DNA of 64,000 nt, taken from contig JAFRQR010000017.1 of assembly GCA_017428545.1 (NCBI GenBank), positions 116,449 to 180,448 on the forward strand, written 5' to 3'. The DNA comes from Clostridiales bacterium. Lineage in GTDB: Bacteria > Bacillota > Clostridia > Saccharofermentanales > Saccharofermentanaceae. This document shows positions 16,364 to 25,913 of this stretch, one piece after another. The notes under the pieces were generated by a model that saw nothing but the letters and a program-made list of their open reading frames with translations, did no database searches and had not been told where the DNA came from. Within the stretch, counting starts at the first letter, position 1; each line of letters opens with the position of its first letter. The position numbers and the translations under genes were made by a program.

Positions 16364-18354
16364 TCTATTACGTGGACCAGAATACAAGATCCCAAGGATG
16401 CGGCACCAAAGACCATCCGTTTCTAACGATCTCCGCAGCAGCGAAAGTCGCAAAACCGGGTGACGAAGTACTCGTCATGCCGGGCGTATACAGAGAATAT
16501 GTCGACCCGGCAAATGCGGGAACAGAAGATGCCCGTATCACATACCGCTCCGTCGAGCCGCTTAAGGCCGTTATTACCGGTGCCGAGATCGTCAAGGGCT
16601 GGGAAAAATACAAGGGAAAGACCTGGAAAGTCGAGATCGACAACGGCATTTTCGGTTCTTATAACCCGTACGACACAAGGATCGGCGGCGACTGGTATTT
16701 CTGGCACCGTCATCCGCATACAGGATGCGTGTATATCAATGATGTCGCTCTCTACGAGACAGACACGCTGGAGGACTGCCTGAAGGGCGAAAAGGACATC
16801 GCTTCCTGGGAGCCGGAAAACTCCACGCGTAAGTGGTATTGCGAGCAGAAAGACGGAAAGACCGTTATCTACGCTAACTTTCAGGGCAAAGATCCGAATA
16901 AGGCCAAGGTAGAGATCAACGTAAGAAGAAACTGTTTCTTCCCGAGTAAGACCGGTGTCGGCTATATCACGCTTTCCGGATTTACCGTGAATAAGGCTGC
17001 GACCACATGGGCGCCGCCGGCGGCATTCCAGGATGGTATGATCGGCCCGCACTGGAGCCGCGGCTGGATCATCGAGGATTGCGAAGTTTCCCACAGCCGT
17101 TGCTGCGGTATTTCTCTCGGAAAGTACCTCGATCCCGAAAACGATCACTATTTCACCAAGTACCGTGTGAAGAGCCCGACACAGATGGAGCGTGATGCCG
17201 TCTGCCGCGGCCAGTATCACGGATGGCTCAAGGAGAATATCGGCTCGCATATCGTCCGCCGCTGCCATATCCATCACTGTGAACAGACCGGTATCGTCGG
17301 AAGAATGGGATGCGTATTCTCGATCATCGAGGACAACCACATCCATAACATCAATAACATGATGGAAGTCGGCGGCGCCGAGATCGCCGGTATCAAGCTC
17401 CATGCGGCGATCGACGTCATCATGAGAAGAAACCACGTACATCACTGCACCATGGGACTCTGGTGTGACTGGCAGGCACAGGGCACGATCCTGTCGCAGA
17501 ACCTTCTGCACGATAACCATACTCCGGAATTCGCCAAGAGGATCCCGGGCACGATCATGAGCCAGGATATCTTCATCGAAGTCGGTCATGGTCCGACACT
17601 CGTGGACAACAATATCATGCTCAGTAAGGCTTCCCTGCGTCTGGCAACAGAAGGTGTGGCTGTCGTAAATAACCTGATCTGCGGCACCTTCCAGGCAATC
17701 GGCGAAGGTACGGATGAATTCGTATCCGGCAAGAACCAGCCCCGCTATACTCCGTATCACTTCCCGCACAGAACGGAAGTCATGGGTTTCATGAGTATCC
17801 TTCACGGTGATGACCGTATTTATAACAACATCTTCGTGCAGAAGTGGCCGATCGAGAAGCGTCCGGAGGATTGTCCCGAGCAGTTCTTCGATAAGCAGGA
17901 AGTCGGCACCTTCCAGTTCGATGAATACCCGACATATCAGGAGTGGATCGACTCCTTCCACCTCAATGAGCCGATGGCTTATGAGCATAAGATCATGGAA
18001 AAGCACTTCCAGCACCTGCCGGTATGGATCGACAGTAATGTCTACATGAACGGTGCCAAGGAATGGAAGAAGGAAGAAAAGAAGCTCGTGGTCAAGAGAT
18101 TTAAGGCAACGGCGGATGTCGTCGAAAGAAACGGTAAGTATGTTCTTGTGACGAATATCTTTAAGAAAATCGCCGATTTCTCCTGCGGTATCATCAACAC
18201 CGATATCCTCGGAAAAGCCTTCCAGCCGGATCAGCGCTTCGAAAACACCGACGGTTCCGATATCGTATTCAACTACGACTATTACGGAAAAGACAGAGGC
18301 GTTACGACCATTGCAGGTCCTTTTGCCGAGGTAAAGGACGAATACGAGGTCTAA
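16360..18354 (+). CDS. GH120 beta-xylosidase
   Basis: This is a right-handed parallel beta-helix protein whose order of motifs matches GH120 beta-xylosidases such as XylC of Thermoanaerobacterium: GTKDHPFLTISAAAKVA, VMPGVYREYV, ITYRS, IYANFQGKDPN, VEINVRRNCFFP, TTWAPPAAFQ, GWIIEDCEV, EIAGIKLHAAIDV and the catalytic strands. In that family an Asp (nucleophile) in LWLDWEAQGT and a Glu (acid/base) in FVEVSHGP act together; here they are Asp370 (LWCDWQAQGT) and Glu407 (FIEVGHGP), so activity is expected. It releases xylose from xylo-oligosaccharides. There is no signal peptide, so it is cytoplasmic. The start ATG has GGAGGAAAAGCA upstream and overlaps the HD gene by four bases. Confidence 0.88.
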   Translation: MIYYVDQNTRSQGCGTKDHPFLTISAAAKVAKPGDEVLVMPGVYREYVDPANAGTEDARITYRSVEPLKAVITGAEIVKGWEKYKGKTWKVEIDNGIFGSYNPYDTRIGGDWYFWHRHPHTGCVYINDVALYETDTLEDCLKGEKDIASWEPENSTRKWYCEQKDGKTVIYANFQGKDPNKAKVEINVRRNCFFPSKTGVGYITLSGFTVNKAATTWAPPAAFQDGMIGPHWSRGWIIEDCEVSHSRCCGISLGKYLDPENDHYFTKYRVKSPTQMERDAVCRGQYHGWLKENIGSHIVRRCHIHHCEQTGIVGRMGCVFSIIEDNHIHNINNMMEVGGAEIAGIKLHAAIDVIMRRNHVHHCTMGLWCDWQAQGTILSQNLLHDNHTPEFAKRIPGTIMSQDIFIEVGHGPTLVDNNIMLSKASLRLATEGVAVVNNLICGTFQAIGEGTDEFVSGKNQPRYTPYHFPHRTEVMGFMSILHGDDRIYNNIFVQKWPIEKRPEDCPEQFFDKQEVGTFQFDEYPTYQEWIDSFHLNEPMAYEHKIMEKHFQHLPVWIDSNVYMNGAKEWKKEEKKLVVKRFKATADVVERNGKYVLVTNIFKKIADFSCGIINTDILGKAFQPDQRFENTDGSDIVFNYDYYGKDRGVTTIAGPFAEVKDEYEV

Positions 18355-18380
18355 GCTCCATCTCAAAGCCGGATCTAATA

Positions 18381-18425
18381 AGAGACGTTTCCGTCGGAAG
18401 TAGCCTTCGGGAACGTTTCTTTGTC
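18381..18425 (+). terminator. Terminator after the GH120 gene
   Basis: GAGACGTT (18382-18389) pairs with AACGTTTC (18412-18419) including one G-U, and the enclosed arms are partly complementary. TTTG and TTTTT follow nearby. Confidence 0.5.
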
Positions 18426-18482
18426 ATTTTTGACGAAATTCTCTTTATAATATAAAAACTATACTCACGAAATGACTTCGTA

Positions 18483-18491
18483 TGTTATAAT
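18483..18491 (+). promoter_or_regulatory. Extended -10 promoter of ileS
   Basis: TGTTATAAT lies 34 bases before the ileS start. Only about 100 bases separate it from the previous terminator, with no room for a T-box leader. Confidence 0.45.
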
Positions 18492-18524
18492 GACGGGAGC
18501 TTTTAGAGAAGAAGAGGTTTTACT

Positions 18525-21500
18525 ATGTATAAAAAAGTATCGCCGGATATGAAGTTTATCGATCGCGAGAAGGAAGTGCTGGCCTTCTGGAAAGAAAATG
18601 ACATCCAGAAGAAGTCCATCCGCCCGGAAAAGGACGGAACTCCGAATTTTACGCTGTATGACGGCCCGCCGACAGCAAACGGAAAGCCGCACATCGGACA
18701 TATTAAAACCCGTGTCATTAAGGACGTAGTCCCGAGATACCATACCATGAAGGGCGAGCACGTCCAGTTTAAGGCGGGCTGGGATACCCACGGCCTTCCG
18801 GTAGAGCTGGAAGTCGAGAAGATGCTCGGTATCAACGGTAAGCCTCAGATCGAGGAGTACGGTGTCGAGCCTTTCATCAAAAAGTGTAAGGAATCCGTAT
18901 GGAAGTACAAGGAAGAATGGGAGCAGATGTCTGACCGCGTTGGTTTCTGGGCAGACATGGAGCACCCGTATGTCACATACGACAATACATACATCGAATC
19001 TGAGTGGTGGGCACTTAAGACTTTATGGGATAAGGGAATGCTCTATAAGGGCCACAAGATCGTTCCGTACTGCCCGCGCTGCGGTACTGCGCTTTCGAGC
19101 CACGAAGTTGCCCAGGGATATAAGGCCGTAAAAGAGAACTCCGTATTCGTACGTTTTAAGGTCGTCGGTGAAGAGGATACTTACTTTGCCGCATGGACAA
19201 CTACACCGTGGACACTTCCGTCCAACGTTGCCCTCTGCGTCAGCCCGACGGATGAATATGTAAAGATCGCTGTTTCCAAGGACCTCGACGGCACAGAGAA
19301 GAAGGTCATGTACTACATGGCAGGATGCCTCGTTCCGCAGCTTTTCGATGAGTATGAGATCCTCGAGAGATATCAGGGAACGGAGCTCGTCGGCAAGAAG
19401 TACGAATCCCTGTTCCCGTATTCTTCTGCTGCAGTAGAAAAGAGCAGAAAAGAAGCCTTTAAAGTCTGTGCAGACAGCTATGTAACCATGAGCGACGGTA
19501 CCGGTATCGTTCATATCGCCCCGGCATTCGGTGAAGACGACGCAAGAGTCGGCCGTGACAATGATCTTCCGTTCGTACAGCTCGTAAAAGAAGACGGTAC
19601 GCTTCCGGAGGAGTGCGAAGAGTTCGCAGGTCTATTTGTTAAGGACGCTGATCCGCTCATCATCAAGAAACTCAACATGGAAGGCAAGCTTCTGAAGAAG
19701 ATGCCTTATGAGCATGATTATCCGTTCTGCTGGAGATGCGATACTCCGCTCATCTACTATGCAAGATCTTCCTGGTTCATCGCCATGACCAAGGTAAAGG
19801 ATCAGCTCGTAGCTTCCAACCGTATGGCAAACTGGTATCCGGAGACGATCCGTGACGGCCGTATGGGTAACTTCCTCGAGAACGTAGTTGACTGGGGTAT
19901 CTCCCGTGAGCGTTACTGGGGTACACCGCTTCCGGTATGGGAGTGTGAATGCGGACACCGTGAGTGCATCGGTTCCATCGAGGAACTGAAGGCGAAGTCA
20001 ACGGACTGCCCGGATGATATCGAGCTTCATAAACCTTATGTAGATAATGTACACGTTACATGTGAGAAGTGCGGCAAGCCGATGACACGTGTTTCTGAGG
20101 TTATCGACTGCTGGTTCGACAGTGGCGCGATGCCTTTTGCCCAGTTCCACTATCCTTTCGAGAACAAAGAGTTTTTCGAGTCTCACTATCCGTGCCAGTT
20201 CATCTCTGAGGCGCTTGACCAGACACGTGGCTGGTTCTATTCGCTTCTTGCGATCAGTACACAGCTGTTCGGAAGATCTCCGTTCGAGAACGTTATCGTT
20301 ATGGGTCTCGTTCAGGATAAGGACGGCATCAAAATGAGTAAGCATAAGGGCAACGTCGTTGACCCGTGGGATATCCTGAACCGTCAGGGTGCCGATGCGG
20401 CAAGATGGTATTTCTACAGTGCCAATGCACCGTGGCTGCCGTCCCGTTTCGACCACAGCAATGTAGATAAGATCCTCGGTAAGTTCATGGGTACCCTTTG
20501 GAACACATATGCGTTCTATATCCTCTATGCCGAGATCGATCAGTTCGATCCGACCAAGTACAGCCTCGAGTACGATAAGCTTTCCGTTATGGATAAGTGG
20601 ATCCTTTCAAGACTTGCTTCTCTTGAAAAGACCGTCGACAGCAAGATGCAGGGCTATGACATCACAGGTGCATCCCGTCTGATGGAAAACTTCGTAGATG
20701 ATCTTTCCAACTGGTATGTACGCCGCGGCCGTGAAAGATACTGGGGCAAGGAAATGACGCAGGATAAGATCAATGCTTTCATGACGCTTTATACGGCACT
20801 TGAGCAGTTCACACGTCTGGCTGCACCGTTTATCCCGTTCATGACGGAGGCGATCTACCAGAACCTCGTCCGTTCCGTAAATGCTGATGCTCCGATGTCC
20901 ATCCACATGTGCGACTACCCGGTAGCGGAAGAAGCATGGATCGACGAAGATCTCGAAAGAAATATGGATGATGTCCAGCAGATCGTTACGCTGGCTCTGT
21001 CCTGCCGTCAGGCTGCAAACCTTAAGATCCGCCAGCCGCTCAGCAAGCTCTACGCAGTGTGCGAAGATGAGCTGCCTTCCGAGTATCAGACGATCATCAA
21101 GGAAGAACTGAATGTCCATGAAGTTGCTTTCCTGAAGGATGCATCTTCGCTCCTGGATTATAAGTTCAAGCCGCAGCTGAGAACTCTCGGCAGGAAACTC
21201 GGTGCGAAACTTAATGCTGCTAAGGAAGTCATCGCGGCTCTCCCGGGTAAGGAGACCATGGCGGCTCTCGATAAGGACGGTAAAATCAATATCGAAGTAG
21301 AAGGTGAGACCTTCGAACTTCTGACAGAAGACCTGCTCGTTGAAAACGTTCAGCCGGAAGGCCTTTCCACTCAGGCAGATAAGGGCTTCACGGTATCCCT
21401 CGATACTAAGCTCGATGACGCTCTGATCGAAGAAGGCTTCGTCCGCGAGATCGTTTCCAAGATCCAGAACCAGAGAAAGAAGTCCGGTTTTGAGGTCACA

Positions 21501-21677
21501 GACCGCATCACGGTGAAGTATTCCTGCGGTGAAAAACTTGCCGCCGTATTCACCAAGTTCGGTGAGCAGATCGCATCTGACGTTCTTGCGACAAGTATCG
21601 AAGAAGGTTCTGATGATAACGCAACAGAACTTGATATCAACGGAGAAAAGGTCAATCTTTCACTTAAGAAAGCTTGA
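18525..21677 (+). CDS. ileS: Isoleucyl-tRNA synthetase, IleS2 (eukaryote-like) type
   Basis: It charges tRNA-Ile. The HIGH motif (GKPHIGHI) is near residue 52 and KMSKHKG near 605. The CP1 editing domain is present (TTTPWTLPSNVA and later GTGIVHIAPAFGEDDA). Cys pairs YCPRCG and CEKCG look like metal sites. The segments VIKDVVPRYHTMKG and YCPRCGTALSSHEVAQGYK match the IleS2 branch, which is often less sensitive to mupirocin. At 1050 residues it is full length. The start ATG follows GAAGAGG. Confidence 0.95.
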   Translation: MYKKVSPDMKFIDREKEVLAFWKENDIQKKSIRPEKDGTPNFTLYDGPPTANGKPHIGHIKTRVIKDVVPRYHTMKGEHVQFKAGWDTHGLPVELEVEKMLGINGKPQIEEYGVEPFIKKCKESVWKYKEEWEQMSDRVGFWADMEHPYVTYDNTYIESEWWALKTLWDKGMLYKGHKIVPYCPRCGTALSSHEVAQGYKAVKENSVFVRFKVVGEEDTYFAAWTTTPWTLPSNVALCVSPTDEYVKIAVSKDLDGTEKKVMYYMAGCLVPQLFDEYEILERYQGTELVGKKYESLFPYSSAAVEKSRKEAFKVCADSYVTMSDGTGIVHIAPAFGEDDARVGRDNDLPFVQLVKEDGTLPEECEEFAGLFVKDADPLIIKKLNMEGKLLKKMPYEHDYPFCWRCDTPLIYYARSSWFIAMTKVKDQLVASNRMANWYPETIRDGRMGNFLENVVDWGISRERYWGTPLPVWECECGHRECIGSIEELKAKSTDCPDDIELHKPYVDNVHVTCEKCGKPMTRVSEVIDCWFDSGAMPFAQFHYPFENKEFFESHYPCQFISEALDQTRGWFYSLLAISTQLFGRSPFENVIVMGLVQDKDGIKMSKHKGNVVDPWDILNRQGADAARWYFYSANAPWLPSRFDHSNVDKILGKFMGTLWNTYAFYILYAEIDQFDPTKYSLEYDKLSVMDKWILSRLASLEKTVDSKMQGYDITGASRLMENFVDDLSNWYVRRGRERYWGKEMTQDKINAFMTLYTALEQFTRLAAPFIPFMTEAIYQNLVRSVNADAPMSIHMCDYPVAEEAWIDEDLERNMDDVQQIVTLALSCRQAANLKIRQPLSKLYAVCEDELPSEYQTIIKEELNVHEVAFLKDASSLLDYKFKPQLRTLGRKLGAKLNAAKEVIAALPGKETMAALDKDGKINIEVEGETFELLTEDLLVENVQPEGLSTQADKGFTVSLDTKLDDALIEEGFVREIVSKIQNQRKKSGFEVTDRITVKYSCGEKLAAVFTKFGEQIASDVLATSIEEGSDDNATELDINGEKVNLSLKKA

Positions 21678-21705
21678 TCAGATAGGATAGGAATAACCAA
21701 GAGAT

Positions 21706-22449
21706 ATGTTGTTTGAAATTCTTAAACTAGACGCGCCTACGAGTGAAAAGATCATGTACCTGACCGTTATGGTCATGGTACTGACTTTTACATTTTCCAT
21801 CCATGAGTTCATGCATGCATGGGTCGCTGAGAAGATGGGTGATGATACGCCGAGAAGACAGGGGCGTATCACTTTAAACCCGATGGCACATATCGATCCG
21901 CTCGGTACGGTCATGCTCCTTCTTGCCGGATTCGGCTGGGCAAAACCCGTTCAGTATAACCCGAATAACCTTAAGAGATTCAAGAGGTGGACATGTGAGC
22001 GCTATATCAGTCTTGCCGGTGTTACGGCAAACTTTGTCATGGGCTTTATCGCTACGCTTATCGTTCCGCTGACCAGATACTGGTGCATTAAGACAATTGA
22101 TGACGGAAGAACGATCCAGATGATCGCTTCGCTTGTGGAGATGTTTTTCTACTTCCTTCGTGAGTATAATTTCCTCTTCCTGGCGTTCAATCTCCTGCCG
22201 ATCCCGCCGCTTGACGGTTATCGTTTTATCTCTACCTTCATTCCGTTTAAGTGGAGAAACACATTTGATACACTTGCGCAGTACAGCTACTTTGTATTCT
22301 TTGCGCTGATCCTTCTCGGAAGATTCGGAAACCAGAGCTTGCTGTCAGATCTTATCAATCTCGTGGCAAAGCCTTTCCGTTACGGGCCGGACCAGCTCGG
22401 AAAGATGATATATGAAGCCCTCGATGTCCCGAGAAGGCTTAGACTATAA
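21706..22449 (+). CDS. Site-2-type M50 family membrane protease, short form
   Basis: It is an intramembrane zinc metalloprotease: IHEFMH (His33, Glu34, His37) lies in the first membrane helix and NLLPIPPLDG near residue 160 supplies the third ligand Asp. It has about five or six hydrophobic segments and no PDZ domain, unlike the RseP homologue further on. Substrate unknown. It lies 28 bases after ileS and 34 before trpS, in the same direction. Confidence 0.85.
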   Translation: MLFEILKLDAPTSEKIMYLTVMVMVLTFTFSIHEFMHAWVAEKMGDDTPRRQGRITLNPMAHIDPLGTVMLLLAGFGWAKPVQYNPNNLKRFKRWTCERYISLAGVTANFVMGFIATLIVPLTRYWCIKTIDDGRTIQMIASLVEMFFYFLREYNFLFLAFNLLPIPPLDGYRFISTFIPFKWRNTFDTLAQYSYFVFFALILLGRFGNQSLLSDLINLVAKPFRYGPDQLGKMIYEALDVPRRLRL

Positions 22450-22483
22450 ATAGAAACAAGGAAAAACACAAAAAGAGGTAAAC

Positions 22484-23488
22484 ATGGAAAACAAAATCGT
22501 ACTTTCAGGAACACGTCCTACGGGCAACATTCATCTGGGTAACTATTTCGGCGCGATCGAGAACTGGGTCCGCCTTCAGGATCAGTATGAGTGCTATTTC
22601 TTTATTGCGGACTGGCACGCGCTGACAACAGGTTATGCCGATACGGATGTCCTTCGTAAGAATACGCTTGGTCTTCTTGCAGATATTCTCGCAAGTGGCG
22701 TTGATCCGGAAAAAGCAACGATCTTCCTGCAGTCCGATGTTAAGCAGCATGCAGAGCTTTACCTTTTGCTTGGCATGAATACTCCGCTTTCCTGGCTGGA
22801 AAGATGCCCGACATATAAGGACATGATCGCTAACATGTCTTCCGAAAAAGACATCATGACATACGGCTTCCTCGGTTATCCGGTCCTTATGGCAGCAGAT
22901 ATCCTGATGTATCGCGCGAACTACGTACCGGTTGGTGAAGACCAGCAGGCTCACCTTGAGATCACTCGTGAACTGGCACGTCGTTTCAACTATCTTTATA
23001 AGTCTGAAGTACTTCCGGAGCCGCAGCCGCTTTTCACAAAGGCAAAGGTTCTTCCGGGTACAGACGGAAGAAAGATGAGTAAGAGCTACGGCAATACGAT
23101 CGCTCTTGCCGATACACCGGACGAAGTAAAGAAGAAGGTCATGAGCATGATCACTGACCCGGCCCGTATCAGAAAGGATGACCCGGGTCATCCGGATATC
23201 TGTACGGTATATGCTTTCCATAAGGTCTTCAATGAGGACAAGGTCCCGGAGATCACGGAACAGTGCAAGGGCGGATGCATCGGATGCGTTGCCTGCAAGA
23301 AGATGCTTCAGGAAAAGATCGCCGAGTTCCATACTCCGATCTATGAGAAAAGAACCGCACTTCTTCAGGACGAGCCGAAGCTTCTTGAGATCCTGCGTCA
23401 GGGAAGAGAGAAGGCAAGCAAGAAAGCAGAAGAAACGATCCGTGAAGTAAGAAAAGCCGTCATGATCGGCTTTGACCCAGAAAAATGA
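22484..23488 (+). CDS. trpS: Tryptophanyl-tRNA synthetase
   Basis: It charges tRNA-Trp. The HIGH-type motif is GNIHLGNY near residue 16 and the KMSKS motif is GRKMSKSYGN near 190. The length of 334 is standard. The insert CKGGCIGCVACKK near residue 260 has four Cys, as in several Clostridia and Thermotoga forms that hold an iron-sulfur cluster. The start ATG follows AAGAGGTAAAC. No T-box lies in the 34-base gap upstream. Confidence 0.95.
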   Translation: MENKIVLSGTRPTGNIHLGNYFGAIENWVRLQDQYECYFFIADWHALTTGYADTDVLRKNTLGLLADILASGVDPEKATIFLQSDVKQHAELYLLLGMNTPLSWLERCPTYKDMIANMSSEKDIMTYGFLGYPVLMAADILMYRANYVPVGEDQQAHLEITRELARRFNYLYKSEVLPEPQPLFTKAKVLPGTDGRKMSKSYGNTIALADTPDEVKKKVMSMITDPARIRKDDPGHPDICTVYAFHKVFNEDKVPEITEQCKGGCIGCVACKKMLQEKIAEFHTPIYEKRTALLQDEPKLLEILRQGREKASKKAEETIREVRKAVMIGFDPEK

Positions 23489-23513
23489 TCGAAACAGCTT
23501 GAGGTAGGATAAA

Positions 23514-24332
23514 GTGGCAGCATTGGAGAATCCACAAGTCAGACTTCGCAAGTTTGAAGGTCCGCTGGACCTTCTGTTTCATTTGATCGAAAAAAACGAT
23601 ATCGACATCTACGATATCCCGATCGCAGAAGTGACCGACCAGTATATGGAGTACTTGGATAAAATGAGTTCTCTGGATATGGAGGTTGCTTCTGAATTTC
23701 TTTTAATGGCGGCAACGCTCGTGCATATCAAGTCGAGGATGCTTCTTCCGGACAGAAATGTCAGTGAGGATTCTTCTGAGCCTGATCCGAGAGAAGAACT
23801 CGTCGTGAAACTTCTCGAGTACAGAAGATGTAAGATGCTTGCATCCGATCTCAAGGACCGTTACCGCGACTATTCCAAGTGCGTTTACCGCCTTCCGCAG
23901 ACAGCATCTTCTTTGGGGATCAAGGTCGAAAACATTCCTGCTCCCGTGGATGAGGATGCCCTTAATAAGGGGATCGATGACGTTTGCAAGAGAAACAAAG
24001 TCCGCTTTGCCGACATTGCTTCTCGTATTACTCATATTCTTAAAAGAGACAAGTTCTCCATTCGTGATAAAATTAGATTTGTGTGGGACAGTATCAAGGG
24101 AAAAGGAAAAGTCTTTTTTCATGAGATCTTCCCGGCCCATAAGGTTGAGAAGATGGACAGGATCGTCGGATTTCTGGCTGTTCTCGAACTGCTGCGCGGT
24201 GACCAGATCAAAGCCGAGCAGGAAAAGCCTTTTGACGTGATCGTGATCGAGCCGAAGAAAAATGAGCTTGATGAAGAGCGCTTCGGACTGGATCAATCAA
24301 AAGAATCGAAGGAGTTAGCCGCATATGACTGA
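23514..24332 (+). CDS. scpA: Segregation and condensation protein A
   Basis: ScpA is the kleisin subunit that bridges SMC heads in chromosome condensation. The N-terminal signature VRLRKFEGPLDLLFHLIEKNDIDIYDIPI is clear, as is the C-terminal winged-helix part (FLAVLELLRGDQIKAEQEKPFDVIVI). It starts at GTG, preceded by GAGGTAGGA. Its end overlaps scpB by eight bases, so the two are coupled. Confidence 0.95.
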   Translation: MAALENPQVRLRKFEGPLDLLFHLIEKNDIDIYDIPIAEVTDQYMEYLDKMSSLDMEVASEFLLMAATLVHIKSRMLLPDRNVSEDSSEPDPREELVVKLLEYRRCKMLASDLKDRYRDYSKCVYRLPQTASSLGIKVENIPAPVDEDALNKGIDDVCKRNKVRFADIASRITHILKRDKFSIRDKIRFVWDSIKGKGKVFFHEIFPAHKVEKMDRIVGFLAVLELLRGDQIKAEQEKPFDVIVIEPKKNELDEERFGLDQSKESKELAAYD

Positions 24333-24987
24333 CGGATTGGAACGTGAAAACAAGATAACGGTACAGGAGCTTCCTTCTGCGCTGGAGGCTTTGCTTTTCG
24401 CGCATGGTGATCCGATCTCGTGCGATCGTCTTTCTGAGATCACCCAGATGCCGAAAGAGGCAGTTGAAGAAACACTTGACCGTATGATCAAAGATTATGA
24501 GACGAACCCATGGGGCGGTCTTTTGATCCGTAAGGTCGATGATTCCTATGTTATGTGCACCAAGCCTTCCATGAAGCCCGTTCTCGAGAGGATGTTTGCT
24601 CCAAGGACCCGTCCTCCGATGTCCCAGGCAACATATGAGACACTTGCGGTCATCGCCTATAACCAGCCGGTGACGCGTGCTCAGATCGAGGCTGTCCGTG
24701 GCGTCAGTTCCGATTCGATCGTCAGCCGCCTGATCGAGCGCGGTCTTGTCGAAGAATGCGGTACTCTCGAAGCTCCGGGAAGACCGGCGCTTTTCAGAAC
24801 GACTCAGCAGTTCCTTCTTGAGTTCGGTATTTCCTCTGTTTCGGAAATGCCGGCAATGGAACTCATGATGTATAAAACGATCCGCGACCTTCAGGATTCA
24901 CTGGAAGAAGCGGCAGGTAATAAAGATGACCGTCAGATCACGATCGAAACGTGGATGGACGGCCAAAAAGGAGATGAAGCGACATGA
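24325..24987 (+). CDS. scpB: Segregation and condensation protein B
   Basis: ScpB is the winged-helix partner of ScpA in the SMC complex. ALEALLFAHGDPISCDRLSEI, then MSQATYETLAVIAYNQPVTRAQIEAVRGVSSDSIVSRLIERGLVEECG, are the family signatures. The protein has 220 residues. It is coupled to the RpiR-type regulator downstream by an ATGA overlap. Confidence 0.95.
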   Translation: MTDGLERENKITVQELPSALEALLFAHGDPISCDRLSEITQMPKEAVEETLDRMIKDYETNPWGGLLIRKVDDSYVMCTKPSMKPVLERMFAPRTRPPMSQATYETLAVIAYNQPVTRAQIEAVRGVSSDSIVSRLIERGLVEECGTLEAPGRPALFRTTQQFLLEFGISSVSEMPAMELMMYKTIRDLQDSLEEAAGNKDDRQITIETWMDGQKGDEAT

Positions 24988-25913
24988 ATCCCGAAGATCA
25001 GAAAAGTGAGTCTTTATCCAGTGTAGTTGAGCGCATTACCGTCTCTCTCGACTCGATGAGCAAGGGGCAGAAAGCCATTGCGAACTATATCCTGGAAAAC
25101 TACGAAACAGCTGCCTATATGACGGCCGCAAAACTCGGTGAGACCACTGGGGTCAGTGAATCCACGGTCGTGCGTTTCTCCATGGAACTCGGCTATGAAG
25201 GATATCCGCATTTTCAAAAAGCACTTCAGGAAGAACTGAAGGTCAAGCTTACTTCCGTCCAGAGACTGAATGCGGCGAGCCGTTTCTCGGATGACGCCTC
25301 GATCGTTAAATCGATCCTTCAGGCAGATATGGACAGTTTGAAGTATACTTACGAGAATCTCGACGAGGATGCTTTCAGTAAAGCGGTGAAAACGATCCTT
25401 GATGCGAAAAAGATCTACATCATGGGCCTTCGCAGTTCTTCGCCGCTTTCGTCTTTTATGCATTTTTACATGACGCCGCTGTTTGACGATGTCCGTCATA
25501 TCCACAGCAACAGTGCCAACGAAGTATTCGAGCAGATCCTTCCGATCGGCCCGGGCGACGTAATGATCGGTATCAGCTTCCCGCGTTACTCCACAAGAAC
25601 GATCCAGTCTTTGCAGTACGCAAGATCCAGAGGCGCTTCGGTCATCGTGATCACAGATAAAGCGGATACGCCGATGACGCAGTATGCGGATGTGGCGCTC
25701 TTTGCAAGATCGGATATGGCTTCGTTCGTCGATTCCCTGACGGCGCCGCTATCACTGATCAATGCGCTTCTTGTTGCTCTCGGCATGCACAGAAAGAGTC
25801 ATATCGAAGAGTCTTTCGAAGCTCTCGAGAAGCTGTGGAAAGAGTACAAGGTATATGATACGGGTAAAGACCGTTCGATCGACGACGATGACAAGGAGGA
25901 GAAGGAATCATGA
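24984..25913 (+). CDS. MurR/RpiR-family transcriptional regulator
   Basis: An N-terminal helix-turn-helix of the RpiR type (about 15-90; GQKAIANYILENYETAAYMTAAKLGETTGVSESTVVRF) precedes a SIS sugar-phosphate-binding domain (about 125-265; AKKIYIMGLRSSSPLSSF, GVISFPRYS-like, VIVITDKADTP). Such proteins sense phosphosugars and control sugar or amino-sugar genes. No sugar operon is adjacent here. The acidic C-terminal tail (DDDDKEEKES) is unusual. ATGA overlaps join it to scpB and to the HutP-like gene, so it sits inside a housekeeping operon. Confidence 0.88.
   Translation: MNPEDQKSESLSSVVERITVSLDSMSKGQKAIANYILENYETAAYMTAAKLGETTGVSESTVVRFSMELGYEGYPHFQKALQEELKVKLTSVQRLNAASRFSDDASIVKSILQADMDSLKYTYENLDEDAFSKAVKTILDAKKIYIMGLRSSSPLSSFMHFYMTPLFDDVRHIHSNSANEVFEQILPIGPGDVMIGISFPRYSTRTIQSLQYARSRGASVIVITDKADTPMTQYADVALFARSDMASFVDSLTAPLSLINALLVALGMHRKSHIEESFEALEKLWKEYKVYDTGKDRSIDDDDKEEKES

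Noticed and set aside
16423..18366. A 647-residue open frame on the minus strand opposite the GH120 gene
   Set aside because: It mirrors the codon bias of the real gene, has no recognisable domain, and the plus-strand protein has catalytic residues and a good start.
22450..22483. T-box upstream of trpS
   Set aside because: Only 34 bases separate the genes, with no room for a T-box or tRNA-responsive structure.
22505..23551. A 348-residue minus-strand frame opposite trpS
   Set aside because: trpS is unmistakable, and the antisense frame has no motif.
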